Numbered from the stretch's first letter, positions 41,813 through 50,320 are shown. The stretch: 64,000 nucleotides of DNA from Phycisphaerae bacterium (GCA_030432595.1 JAUIGU010000021.1:1-64000); one strand, 5' to 3'. Numbers and translations are program-made. The notes: a model not told the origin generated them from the sequence alone.

Positions 41813-42825
41813 AAACCAATCATTCACGCTCCGCCGCCTTGTCGTGCTTCGAGTCAGACCACGGGAAGCCGTGGGCCGTCTTCATGTTGGTGCTGTCAGC
41901 GCTGGTTGCATCCGGAAGTCTTGCCGCCGCGCAAGACGACGCCGACGCCATTGACCTGCGCCCACGCTGGGAGACCGGGCAGACCGCCCGCTACCACTTC
42001 ACCAACACCCGCACCTCGCACTCGGTCGTGAGCTTCAACGGCAACACGCAGGAAACCGACATGACCGTCGACAGCGAGGGCGACGTCGTCTGGACGGTCG
42101 ACGAGGTCAAAGACAACGGCGACGCGGTCTGCACCATGACCCTTGACTGGATGACCGCGTCGTTCACCGGCGAGGGCGAATCCGCGCAGAACGACTCACG
42201 CAAAGGCTCGGGCGACATCCCGTACGTCCACGACCTGCTGAAAGCGATGACCAAGAAAGAACTCAAGGTCCACGTCAACGCCGACGGCAGCATCGAGAAG
42301 GTCGAGGGCATCAAGGCGATGCGCGACGCCGCCGAGGACGCCGACGCCATCCCCGACGAGCGCGACTTCCTCGAGACCGCGACCGACCTGGCGACCGTCC
42401 CGTTCGCGCCCGCGGCCGCCGTCGCCGGAGATTCCTGGGAGGCCGAGTTCGAGTGGAACTACGGCATCGTCGGCATGGACGTCGGCTCCCTCACGCAGGG
42501 CTGGGAGTTCACCCTCGCCGGCACCGAAGACATCGGCGGCGTGCCCGTCGCGATCATCAACGGCACGTCCGACGGCATGAAGCTCGACGACTCGAAAGCC
42601 CAGGACGAGATGCCCCCCGAAGCGCCGCCCGTCAAGATCAAGCTCGCCGACAGCGAGGGCACGAGCAACGTCATCTTCGACCTCTCCCGCCACGAAGCCG
42701 TCGGCCGAACGACCGCGCTCACCACCAAACTCGACATCGCCATCCCCCTGCCCAACGGCCAGACGATCCACCGCACCGTCGAAGAAACCATCGTCAGCCA
42801 GACGCTGCGCGTCGCGGAGGAGTGA
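41809..42825 (+). CDS. Hypothetical exported protein
   Basis: 338 residues from the ATG at 41809, overlapping the previous stop. A signal peptide runs to about residue 41 (ASGSLAAA-Q), with a longer than usual n-region. The mature part is a repetitive beta structure: RWETGQTARYHFTNTRTSHSVV, then VWTVDEVKDNGDAVCTMTLDW, KVHVNADGSIEKVEGI and a second half ending HRTVEETIVSQTLRVAEE. It resembles periplasmic beta-barrel-like families such as DUF6263, without firm assignment. It probably works with the coupled membrane protein. A nonamer-repeat hairpin starts three bases after its stop. Confidence 0.72.
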   Translation: MKTNHSRSAALSCFESDHGKPWAVFMLVLSALVASGSLAAAQDDADAIDLRPRWETGQTARYHFTNTRTSHSVVSFNGNTQETDMTVDSEGDVVWTVDEVKDNGDAVCTMTLDWMTASFTGEGESAQNDSRKGSGDIPYVHDLLKAMTKKELKVHVNADGSIEKVEGIKAMRDAAEDADAIPDERDFLETATDLATVPFAPAAAVAGDSWEAEFEWNYGIVGMDVGSLTQGWEFTLAGTEDIGGVPVAIINGTSDGMKLDDSKAQDEMPPEAPPVKIKLADSEGTSNVIFDLSRHEAVGRTTALTTKLDIAIPLPNGQTIHRTVEETIVSQTLRVAEE

Positions 42826-42827
42826 AG

Positions 42828-42924
42828 AAAACGCAGGAAGAACACGAAACGCAAGAAACGCAGGAAATCGGCATCAGCTTTTTTGCGTTTTCGATTTTTC
42901 CTGCGTTTCTTGCATTTTGCCTGC
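42828..42924. repeat. Nonamer array element (family E) forming a hairpin
   Basis: Left half: 9-base units of the type AAACGCAGG/AAACGCAAG (42830-42867). Right half (42885-42924) carries the inverted units. A perfect 17-base pair exists between 42851-42867 and 42897-42913. It lies between the exported-protein stop and lgt and covers the last 17 codons of lgt; it may terminate both convergent transcripts. Confidence 0.75.
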
Positions 42925-43833
42925 CCACCCCCCCAGCGGCTCGACCTTGCGGGTGCGGGCGAACCACCACAGCCACGCGCCCACGGCGAACAGCGCCACG
43001 CTCAGCCACTGCCCGCGCGTCAGACCCAGCGCTTGATAACCCAGGTGTTCATCCGGCAGACGGAAGAACTCGTTGGCGATGCGCATCACCGCATAAACCA
43101 TCGCGAACCACGCCGCGACCACGCCGGGCTTCACGGGCTTGCTGTACACGAACGCCAACACCGCAAACGTCAACAGGCCTTCGAGCACCGCGGCGTAGAG
43201 CTGCGAGGGGTGCCGGGCGGTGGCTTGGGTTCGGACGTATTCGACGAGCGCCTCGTTGCCCGCCCGATACTGAATCAATTCTTCCTCCGTGAGCACCTCG
43301 TGCGGAAACTTCACGGCCAGGGGGAAGCTTTCGGAAGTCGCACGTCCGTAGAGTTCGCCGTTGATGAAGTTCGCAACCCGGCCCAGGAAGATGCCCAGCG
43401 GCGCGGGGAACGCCAGTAGGTCGAAGAGGTGCCGCATCGACATCCGGTTCCGCCAGGCGAACCACGCGCAGCCCGCCAGCCCGCCGATCATCCCGCCGTG
43501 CGACGCCATCCCGCCCTTGTTGATCGCCAGCACACCCCAGAACGGCGGCGACGACGTCCAGGTCCGCACGAGGTCCAGGTCGTAAAACAACACGTACCCC
43601 AGCCGTCCGCCGACGATCAGCCCCAGCGCCACGGCGACGACGAAGTCCGTGACCCGCTCGGGCGGCAGCGGCGACTTCCCGACCCGCGTCACGCGGCGCA
43701 CCATGAACCACGCCAACACAAAACTCGCCAGGTACGCCAACCCGTACCACCGCAGCCCGTCCACCGGCCAACTCTCGGGGAACTTGATCAGGAACGGGTC
43801 GAGGTCGTGCAGCCACGCGGCGAGGGTCAGCAT
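42874..43833 (-). CDS. lgt: Prolipoprotein diacylglyceryl transferase
   Basis: Inner-membrane enzyme that moves diacylglycerol from phosphatidylglycerol onto the lipobox cysteine, the first step of lipoprotein maturation; several lipoproteins of this window are substrates. 319 residues with seven predicted helices. Signature regions: VDGLRWYGLAYLASF, GGMASHGGMIGGLAG (with the HGG turn) and GRVANFINGELYGRAT. The last 14 residues, KMQETQEKSKTQKS, are charged and are written by the nonamer repeat, not by ancestral lgt sequence. Family length is 260-300 without such tails. Confidence 0.94.
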   Translation of the reverse strand: MLTLAAWLHDLDPFLIKFPESWPVDGLRWYGLAYLASFVLAWFMVRRVTRVGKSPLPPERVTDFVVAVALGLIVGGRLGYVLFYDLDLVRTWTSSPPFWGVLAINKGGMASHGGMIGGLAGCAWFAWRNRMSMRHLFDLLAFPAPLGIFLGRVANFINGELYGRATSESFPLAVKFPHEVLTEEELIQYRAGNEALVEYVRTQATARHPSQLYAAVLEGLLTFAVLAFVYSKPVKPGVVAAWFAMVYAVMRIANEFFRLPDEHLGYQALGLTRGQWLSVALFAVGAWLWWFARTRKVEPLGGWAGKMQETQEKSKTQKS

Positions 43834-43930
43834 TGCCGAATGAGGATTGCCGATTGCCGAGGGAAAAGCAAGGTCGCAGGAACTGATTCCGAGAAGGCCT
43901 ATCGGTAAACGGAAATCCTCAATCGGATTT
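43833..43930. repeat. Heptamer array element, family B, copy 1
   Basis: Units ATTGCCG, AATGAGG, ATTGCCG, ATTGCCG at 43833-43860, a unique core, then inverted units (AATCCTC, AATCGGA) at 43914-43927. Fills the gap between the lgt start and the stop of the PHP gene. Relative of 58616-58700. Confidence 0.7.
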
Positions 43931-44817
43931 CACCGAAACGCCACCGCCGAAAGCTCCTCGTACACCGCCATCGGCACCCGTTGCGAGCCCAGATCGATGG
44001 CTTTGCGGGCGCCGTGGTAGTCGCTGCCGCCGGTGGTGAGCAGGGTGAACCTGGCCGCGAAGCCGTCGAGCAATTCGACGTCGGCCGGGCCGTGGTCGCT
44101 GTGGCGGGTTTCCAGGCCGTCCAGGCCCAGGTCCTTGAGCCGCGCGACGGTGTGCTCGAGCGTGTCGGTGTCCAGGCGGAGCTGCACGGGGTGGGCCAGG
44201 ACCGCGACGCCGCCGGCCGCGTGGATCGCATCGATCGCGCGCTGCGCCGAGAGCCGGTCCTTGCGGACGAACGCCGCCCCGCCGCGCCCGAGGTATTTCT
44301 GGAATGCGTCGTGGATGCTCTTGACGTAGCCCTTGTCCACGAGCACTTGGGCGACGTGCGGCCGGCCGATGATCGCGGTGTCGGCGTCGGCACTGCCGGG
44401 CTGGACGCCGGCAGCGGCGAGCACCTCGTCGTAGTCGATCCGCACGCCGAGTTGGTTGAGGTTCGCGATCAACGCCGGGTTGCGCTGCGCCCGCGCGTCG
44501 CGCAGGGTCACGGCCAGTTCGGCCAGGCCCGGGTCGTCGGCCTCGATGTAGTAGCCCAGGACGTGCAGCGTGCCGCGTGACGTGCCGGTCTCGAGCACGT
44601 CCGGGTCGGCCGACAGTTCGATGCCGGGGACGAACTTCACGCCCAGCCGCTTGCTCGCCGCGGCGGCCTCGCCGAGGCCCGCGGTCGTGTCGTGGTCCGT
44701 GAGCGCCCACGCGCCCAGGCCCGCAGCTTTCACGAGGCGCGGCAGGTCGCCGGGCGCGTCGGTGCCGTCCGACGCGGTGGAGTGGGTGTGCAGGTCGCAG
44801 TACGCAGCCGAGGCCAT
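43930..44817 (-). CDS. PHP-domain phosphoesterase (RNase AM / YciV-like)
   Basis: 295 residues, matching the E. coli RNase AM (YciV/TrpH) length. Metal-binding PHP motifs are CDLHTHSTASDGT (I), ALTDHDTTAG (II), FVPGIELSAD (III), AVLAHPVQL and the terminal TTGGSDYHG (IV). In the family this is a 5'-3' exonuclease acting on short RNA or on 3',5'-bisnucleotides. The ATG at 44817 starts MASAAYCDLHTHS; the open frame further upstream (to 45411) is antisense to the next gene and not real. The stop lies at the edge of a heptamer element. Confidence 0.9.
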   Translation of the reverse strand: MASAAYCDLHTHSTASDGTDAPGDLPRLVKAAGLGAWALTDHDTTAGLGEAAAASKRLGVKFVPGIELSADPDVLETGTSRGTLHVLGYYIEADDPGLAELAVTLRDARAQRNPALIANLNQLGVRIDYDEVLAAAGVQPGSADADTAIIGRPHVAQVLVDKGYVKSIHDAFQKYLGRGGAAFVRKDRLSAQRAIDAIHAAGGVAVLAHPVQLRLDTDTLEHTVARLKDLGLDGLETRHSDHGPADVELLDGFAARFTLLTTGGSDYHGARKAIDLGSQRVPMAVYEELSAVAFR

Positions 44818-44909
44818 GGGTCGGCATGGTATCGCGGGTAAACATGTCCCTCGGCGAGCCGCGCGAAGAAGCGCCCGAGGCCGTTGCCCCGGACGCAAAC
44901 GAACGCGAT

Positions 44910-45764
44910 TCAGAACAGGAACCGCACGCCGGCGGTCAGGCCCCAGGTCGTCTCGGGGCGCTCGTCGAGCTCTTCGATCAACGGCACGCGGACGGTGATC
45001 TCGGCCGCCCATGTCTGCGCTTCGTAGAGGTACCCGGGGGCCAGCATCAACTCGTGGTCGCCGTTGGTCTCGTAACGCCCGAGCAGTTGGAGTTGGAGGT
45101 ACGTCGAGGCCCGGGTGTCGGCGGCGTATTCGTTCGGGGTGAGCCGGTAGAGGTACGACGCGTCGGCGGTCAGGGCATCGGCTGAACCGTGGTTGAACAT
45201 GATCGGGTCGTCGATCCCGCCGGTGTTGACCTGGTATTTCAGCGCCCCGTTGAGCCCGTGCCTGCCGTGGATGTGCGTGAGCGCGATCCCCAGGAACGGG
45301 TCGAGCGATTCCGAGGAAAAGCCCTCGTCGCCGCTGGGCACCTCGAGCCCGCCGAACAGCACGGCCCGTGACGTGTCGATCGTGCCCGCGTCGTGGCGCC
45401 AGAACCGCCACTGCAGCATCACGGGCAGGTCGGCGAGGCCGAGCCCTTCCGCGTCGCCGCCGTCGATGTCGCTGAAGTCGCGGTAGACCACGGGGACGTG
45501 GACCATGGCCACGAGTTCGCGGGCGACGCCATAGGCGAAGACGTTCTCGTGGACGACCTGGTCGATGTCGCCGCGGTTGAGTCCGGTGTTGCCGTCGTCG
45601 TAGCGGGTGTAGCGCGTGAGGTCACGGAAGGCCCAGATGCCTTTGCCGGGCTGGACGCCCGCGGGCATGTCGGTGGCCTGCTGGGCGGACGCGGCGGCGC
45701 TGATGCACAGCGCCGCCGCGAACCCGAAAACCAACCCGGCGTGAGTGTTTGAAGGCCTGATCAT
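44910..45764 (-). CDS. Predicted outer-membrane transporter-type beta-barrel
   Basis: 284 residues from the ATG at 45764, overlapping the TGA of the preceding gene (ATGA). Signal peptide to about residue 28 (AASA-Q). The mature protein shows alternating amphipathic strands, e.g. FLGIALTHIHGRHGLNGALKYQV, DASYLYRLTPN, STYLQLQLLGRYETNGDHELMLAPGYL and VRVPLIEEL, and ends in GVRFLF, with the aromatic last residue typical for outer-membrane barrels. It resembles the MetA-pathway/transporter family. Coupled to a metal-binding lipoprotein, so metal efflux or uptake is a fair guess. Confidence 0.75.
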   Translation of the reverse strand: MIRPSNTHAGLVFGFAAALCISAAASAQQATDMPAGVQPGKGIWAFRDLTRYTRYDDGNTGLNRGDIDQVVHENVFAYGVARELVAMVHVPVVYRDFSDIDGGDAEGLGLADLPVMLQWRFWRHDAGTIDTSRAVLFGGLEVPSGDEGFSSESLDPFLGIALTHIHGRHGLNGALKYQVNTGGIDDPIMFNHGSADALTADASYLYRLTPNEYAADTRASTYLQLQLLGRYETNGDHELMLAPGYLYEAQTWAAEITVRVPLIEELDERPETTWGLTAGVRFLF

Positions 45765-46462
45765 GACCGCGGCTCCTTCATGGTGTGCAACTCGCCGGGC
45801 GTGTACCCCGCCAGCGCGGCCGCGTTCTTGACTTGCCCTTCGGTCAGGCAGGCGTCGGACGTGAACCACAGCGTCGCACCGCCATCATCAAGCGCCACGG
45901 CGTCGATACCCGGCAGCTTCTGCAACTGTTCACGCAGCGCGGGGCCACCCTTGGCCGTCTCGCCGGGCGTGACCGGGACGCGCACGCCGTAGCCCTTGAT
46001 GACGGGATTCTCCGGGTCGCTGATCATCGCGCCGGGCGAGCCCGCGTTGTGTTCGCCGTGATCGGCTTCATCGCCGTGGCCTTCCGTGCCGTGGTCGTGG
46101 TCGCCTTCGTGGTCCATGCCGCTTGCGTCGATGGCGAGTTCTCCGGTCGGCGACTCGGCGACGGTAAAGCCGGCGTCGGCCACGGCGCGGATCATCGCGC
46201 CCTTGTCCGGGGCCTGGCCGTCTTCGTATTGCAGCGTGACCCAGCCGGTGCTCAGGTCGGTCTTGACCCCAGCGATCCCCGGGACCTTCATCAACGACGT
46301 GTCCACGTTGTGGGCACACAGCGGGCAACTTAAACCGTTCACCTTCATCTTCGCGTCCACACGGGTGGGCGCATCGACCGCTTCCGCGGCCGGGCCGGTG
46401 GACTGACAACCGGCAACCACCCCCAACATCCAACTCATCATCAAAACGGGCAGCCAACGCAT
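45761..46462 (-). CDS. Lipoprotein with heavy-metal-associated (HMA) domain and His-rich linker
   Basis: 233 residues. A lipoprotein signal ends in VAGC (residues 16-19). Residues about 38-105 are an HMA domain with the metal-binding GLSCPLCAHNVD (CPLC). It is followed by a His/Asp/Glu-rich linker (DHEGDHDHGTEGHGDEADHGEHN) able to bind several metal ions. A C-terminal domain (about 155-233) looks like a second, degenerate HMA fold with one Cys (SDACLTEGQVK). AGGAG lies seven bases before the ATG. Middle gene of a three-gene envelope operon; copper, zinc or nickel are all possible. Confidence 0.85.
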   Translation of the reverse strand: MRWLPVLMMSWMLGVVAGCQSTGPAAEAVDAPTRVDAKMKVNGLSCPLCAHNVDTSLMKVPGIAGVKTDLSTGWVTLQYEDGQAPDKGAMIRAVADAGFTVAESPTGELAIDASGMDHEGDHDHGTEGHGDEADHGEHNAGSPGAMISDPENPVIKGYGVRVPVTPGETAKGGPALREQLQKLPGIDAVALDDGGATLWFTSDACLTEGQVKNAAALAGYTPGELHTMKEPRS

Positions 46463-46602
46463 GGCGTGCTCCTTTCATAAGTCGTTTGTGTCACAGCTTC
46501 TCGCCCATTGGCCACAACATGCGGCCACGGACGGCACAGACCCGCCGCCTCGTTCGGGCGGCGCAAAACGCAATCGTGTCGTGTCGTGGTTACGAGCCGC
46601 GG

Positions 46603-46974
46603 CTAGGTCAGCCAGCGACAGGTCCACGGCTGCGCGGCGACGCGACAGGCCGACCACGCGGAAGAAAGCGATTCGCGCGGCGGGACCACGCGTGCTCCAT
46701 CGTCCTCCCACGTCCATTCAACCAACGGGGAGGGAAGCGTCAGGAAAAGCAGTGTTGACGCCGTGGCCTCCGCCGGGACCGCGGGCGGCAGTTCGGCCGG
46801 CTGGACCGGTGGCGCAACCGCGCAGCCGCAAGACGGGACCGAGGCGGGCGTCCGTTCGCAGCAGCGCAGCGGGCACGGCCGGGCGTCCGGCGTAGACGGG
46901 CCTAACGCCGCCCCGATCGCCGGCAACGCCGGGTGCAGCAAGAGCGTCAGGATGAGCAGCCACGCGGTCTTCAT
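46603..46974 (-). CDS. Small exported Cys/Pro-rich protein
   Basis: 123 residues from the ATG at 46974. A hydrophobic signal segment (MKTAWLLILTLLLHPALPAIG) is followed by a Cys cluster, DARPCPLRCCERTPASVPSCGCA, a Pro/Ala-rich stretch, then a Trp-rich end. Six cysteines in 25 residues suggest metal binding or disulphides. First gene of the unit that continues with the HMA lipoprotein and barrel, 140 bases away. No family recognised. Confidence 0.6.
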   Translation of the reverse strand: MKTAWLLILTLLLHPALPAIGAALGPSTPDARPCPLRCCERTPASVPSCGCAVAPPVQPAELPPAVPAEATASTLLFLTLPSPLVEWTWEDDGARVVPPRESLSSAWSACRVAAQPWTCRWLT

Positions 46975-47011
46975 ACGCACACTCAACTCTACGCTCACGG
47001 GCCGCGGCGGT

Positions 47012-48190
47012 TCAAGTGTTTCCACCATGACGGAAAACATCTCGCACCCAACCGCCGCCCAGGAGCCGGTCGCCGCCGTAGCAGACCACGGCCTGGCCCG
47101 GCGTCACGGCTTCGACCGGGTCGTCGAACGCGACCTCGAGCGTGTCGCCGCCGGTGACACGCCACCGGGCGGGGACGGCCGGGCTGTTGTAGCGCACCTG
47201 CGCCTCGCAACGCTGCCACTCGGCCGGCGCTTCCTCGACCAGCACATTGATCTGGTCGGCGGTGCATCCCTCGGCCATAAGGTCGTCCTTGCCGCCGACG
47301 GTGACGGTGTGGGTCGCGGGGTCGCGGTCGGTGACGTAGATCGGGTAGCCCAGCGCGACGCCGATGCCGCGGCGCTGGCCGATGGTGAAGTGCTGGTGGC
47401 CGGCGTGCTCGCCCAGAACCTCGCCTTGTTGGTTGACGATCCTTCCGGGGGTGAAGCCACCCTCGGTGCGGTGTTCCACGAGCTTCGCGTAATCCTGGTC
47501 GGGGACGAAGCAGATCTCCTGCGAGTCGGGCTTGTTGAACACGGGCAGGTCGAGTTCCTCGGCAACCTTGCGGACGGCGGGCTTTTGCATCTCGCCCACA
47601 GGAAGGAGCATGTGGGCAAGCCGGTCGCGCGGGGTGCCGAAGAGGACGTAGCTCTGGTCTTTCCCGGTGTCGATGCCGCGGCATAAAGCCCGGGGACGGC
47701 CGTCCCCGGGCTTTGGCGAAACAAGACGGGCGTAGTGGCCGGAGGCGACGTAGTTGCAGTCGATCTGCCTCGCGTAGTCGTGGAGCTTGCCGAACTTGAG
47801 CCAGTCGTTGCAGCGGACGCAGGGGTTGGGCGTGCGGCCCGCGTTGTATTCATCCACGAAGTAGTCGATGACCCGGCCGAAGTCCTTCTTGAAGTTCATG
47901 ACGTAGAACGGGATGCCCAGCGTCGCGGCGACGAGGCGGGCGTCGGCGGCGTCGTTGACCGAGCAGCAGCCTTGTTTGTGGTTTTTCGGTTTGTCGCAGT
48001 CACGTTTGAGCTTCTGCACCGACAGGTTGTCGTAGCCGAGTTGCTCGGCCTCGAAGTTGTCGTCGCTGCCGAGGCGCATGAAACAGCCGACCACCTCGTA
48101 GCCGTCGTCCTTCAGGAGCGCCGCCGCGACAGAGGAGTCCACCCCGCCGGACATCGCCAGGAGCACTTTTTTCCCGTTTCCGGGCTTCAT
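47012..48190 (-). CDS. mnmA: tRNA-specific 2-thiouridylase
   Basis: Adds sulphur to U34 of tRNAs for Lys, Glu and Gln, using ATP and a sulphur relay. 392 residues: PP-loop AMSGGVDSS (12-20), GCCSVNDAADARLVA (74-88), the cysteine loop NPCVRCNDWLKFG (Cys124, Cys127), the KDQSYVLFGTPRDRLAHMLLPVGE segment, and the second catalytic Cys227 in DSQEICFVPD. Residues about 159-169 (PKPGDGRPRAL) are encoded by a 30-base perfect palindrome inserted in frame in the loop after GHYARL. All catalytic residues are kept. Open frame upstream of 48190 is antisense to the next gene. Confidence 0.95.
   Translation of the reverse strand: MKPGNGKKVLLAMSGGVDSSVAAALLKDDGYEVVGCFMRLGSDDNFEAEQLGYDNLSVQKLKRDCDKPKNHKQGCCSVNDAADARLVAATLGIPFYVMNFKKDFGRVIDYFVDEYNAGRTPNPCVRCNDWLKFGKLHDYARQIDCNYVASGHYARLVSPKPGDGRPRALCRGIDTGKDQSYVLFGTPRDRLAHMLLPVGEMQKPAVRKVAEELDLPVFNKPDSQEICFVPDQDYAKLVEHRTEGGFTPGRIVNQQGEVLGEHAGHQHFTIGQRRGIGVALGYPIYVTDRDPATHTVTVGGKDDLMAEGCTADQINVLVEEAPAEWQRCEAQVRYNSPAVPARWRVTGGDTLEVAFDDPVEAVTPGQAVVCYGGDRLLGGGWVRDVFRHGGNT
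47685..47714. repeat. Perfect 30-base palindrome inside mnmA
   Basis: Half-site AAAGCCCGGGGACGG with its exact reverse complement. As RNA it would form a 15-base stem without loop. The length is a multiple of three and the reading frame of mnmA is kept. Confidence 0.85.
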
Positions 48191-48277
48191 GGCGACGATT
48201 GTAGCCGCCACGCAAGCGGGCCCGTGGGTATGATCGCACCGCTGCTTTGAACACTGACCTTTTCTTGAGGATTCGAG

Positions 48278-50128
48278 ATGCAAACCCCATACCTCCGAAT
48301 GTCCACGGTTTTCCAACGGTGTTTCGTCCCCTGCGTGCTGGCGGCCCTGGTGTTGGCCGCACCGGCGCGGGCGCAAGGCGTGATGAACCAAGCCGGGCTC
48401 GACACCATCCTTGACGCGGCGGCGGCGGACGCCGAGGTCGTGATGATCGTGCCGGACATGCGGGCGGCGAGCGACGCGTTGGCGGAGTTGGCCGCGATGT
48501 TCGGCATGGAAGACCCCGAGGCCGCCGACCTGCTCGGTGAGTTCAAGCGTGAGATGGGCTTCGAGCGCGGCCTGGCCGAGGACGGCCCTGCGGTGATCGT
48601 GCTCAGTGACGTCTCGACGGCGATCCAGAACAACGACGAGCCCACGCCGGTCATGCTGATGCCCGTCGATGACTACGCCGCGTTCGTGGCGCAACTCGGC
48701 GGCAACGGCGGCGAAGCGGTGACCGCGGTTCAGCTCGAGAACGAGGAAGGTCACGCCAAATCTATGGCCGGCTACGCCGTGCTCGGCGAAGACGCCGCAA
48801 CCGTCGAGGCCTACGCGGCGGGCAACACCGGCCGGGCCCTGCTCGACCGCGTCGGCGCCTACGCGGACGCGGCCGGCGAAGGCGCCCAGTTCGTGGTGTT
48901 CATCGACGTGCAGGCCCTGGCCCCCGCGCTCAAGCCCAAGATCGACGAGGGCGTCGCCCAGTTCAAGGAAGAGATGGCGCGCAACCGCGACCAGATGCAG
49001 GCGATCCCGTTCGACATGACCGGCGTGATGACCGCGTACGGCGAACTGGGCAAAACCTTGCTCGACGGCGTCGATTGCTTCATGTTCACGGCCGGGTACA
49101 GCCAGGCCGGGGTCACCGTCGATTACGCCGTGCAACTCGTGGAAGGCTCGAAGATCGCGGGTTACCTCACCGGCGACGCGCCGCAGATCGGCGGGCTCCT
49201 CAACGCCATGCCGCACCAGCCGTACATCTTCGCCATGGCGTTCGACGGCAAGGCGCTCAAGTCTGACCAGCTCAACGAGGACCTGCTCACGGGGTTCTCC
49301 AACGCGGCCGGGGAGTCGGCGCTCGTCAACGGCATCGTCGAGTACTCCCGGCGGACGATGGGCTTCTCGAGCCAGCTCAACAACATGGCCTCGGCGGTCT
49401 ACGCACCGGACATGGCCGCCATGATGACCGGCGGCTTCATCAAGGGGCTCACCGTCTACGACGTCGAAGACCCCGAAGCGGCGCTGGCGGCCTGGAAGAC
49501 GAGCGTCGAATCGATGCCCGGCATGCTCGACGGACTCCGGGAAGTGCCCGGCGCCCCGGCCGTGGACTTCAAAGTCTCCTGGACCGACAACGCGTTGTCC
49601 CTCGACGGTCATGATGTGCATCAGTACGACGTCAAACTGGACCTGCCGCCCGAACTGATGCAGGAGATGGGCCCGGGCGCGATGTTCCTGGGCAACGCCG
49701 GGCAGAGCGGGTACCTCGCGGTCGTCGGCAACCGCCTCGTCGCCACCACCGTCCTGGATGCGAACCTCGTGCAGCAGGGCATCACGGCGGCCAAGGAAGG
49801 CAACGGCCTGGGCACGACCGCGGTCATCGGCAACGCCCGGCAGCACCTGCCCGACCAGCCGGTCATGGAGGCGTACCTCTCGCTGGACGGCATCGCCAAC
49901 GCGGCCAACCCGTTCCTGATGATGTTCCTTGCCGGCCAGCAGATCGACGTACCCGCCGACCTGGCCCCGGTCTCGATGGGCCTGGGCGTCAACGGCCGGG
50001 CGCTGGGCTTCCGCGTCCACGCGCCCAACGACACCATGCGCTTCGTCCGCGACACCATCGAGCAGGTGAACCAGATGAACCAGCCGCAGCAGGGCCAGCC
50101 GGGCGGCGGGCAACGCGCCCCGTTCTGA
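48278..50128 (+). CDS. Large exported protein, unknown
   Basis: 616 residues. Signal peptide to about 33 (APARA-Q). Long, Ala/Met/Asp-rich alpha/beta protein with two similar halves by appearance: an early block (AEVVMIVPDMRAASDALAELA) and later TAYGELGKTLLDGVDCFMFTAGYSQAGVTVDYAVQL; KGLTVYDVEDPEAALAAWKTSVESM; the tail is Gln/Gly-rich (NQMNQPQQGQPGGGQ). It resembles the large planctomycete families of secreted DUF3352-like proteins, but I cannot name it. Monocistronic: mnmA is divergent (87 bases away) and a strong terminator follows. Confidence 0.8.
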   Translation: MQTPYLRMSTVFQRCFVPCVLAALVLAAPARAQGVMNQAGLDTILDAAAADAEVVMIVPDMRAASDALAELAAMFGMEDPEAADLLGEFKREMGFERGLAEDGPAVIVLSDVSTAIQNNDEPTPVMLMPVDDYAAFVAQLGGNGGEAVTAVQLENEEGHAKSMAGYAVLGEDAATVEAYAAGNTGRALLDRVGAYADAAGEGAQFVVFIDVQALAPALKPKIDEGVAQFKEEMARNRDQMQAIPFDMTGVMTAYGELGKTLLDGVDCFMFTAGYSQAGVTVDYAVQLVEGSKIAGYLTGDAPQIGGLLNAMPHQPYIFAMAFDGKALKSDQLNEDLLTGFSNAAGESALVNGIVEYSRRTMGFSSQLNNMASAVYAPDMAAMMTGGFIKGLTVYDVEDPEAALAAWKTSVESMPGMLDGLREVPGAPAVDFKVSWTDNALSLDGHDVHQYDVKLDLPPELMQEMGPGAMFLGNAGQSGYLAVVGNRLVATTVLDANLVQQGITAAKEGNGLGTTAVIGNARQHLPDQPVMEAYLSLDGIANAANPFLMMFLAGQQIDVPADLAPVSMGLGVNGRALGFRVHAPNDTMRFVRDTIEQVNQMNQPQQGQPGGGQRAPF

Positions 50129-50161
50129 TCCGCCCTTCACGCCCCCATTTCGACCAACCAT

Positions 50162-50196
50162 GAAGCCCACGTTCCATGAACGTGGGCTTCTCTTTT
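50162..50196 (+). terminator. Rho-independent terminator after the exported protein
   Basis: GAAGCCCACGTTC-CAT-GAACGTGGGCTTC with 13-base perfect arms, followed by TCTTTT, 34 bases after the stop. Confidence 0.85.
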
Positions 50197-50233
50197 GCAC
50201 GTCCCGCACCTCTGAACACCCGACCCACACACA

Positions 50234-50265
50234 ACGCGGCCCGCGATCAATGTCGCGGGCCGCGT
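50234..50265 (-). terminator. Terminator of the flagellar/fliA transcript
   Basis: ACGCGGCCCGCGA-TCAATG-TCGCGGGCCGCGT, 13-base perfect arms, 56 bases past the fliA stop. It has only a weak T-rich flank on the minus strand (TTGTGTGTG), so it may work with rho. Confidence 0.65.
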
Positions 50266-50320
50266 AGGAAAGGGTCGGGTTGTCAGCGGATAAGAGCGGG
50301 GAACGATTCGGGATGTTCGG

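Noticed and set aside
48191-50230. Minus-strand open frame that would extend MnmA to 1072 residues
   Set aside because: It is the antisense of the exported-protein gene at 48278-50128; MnmA has its own clear start at 48190 and the extension has the low-complexity composition of a shadow frame.
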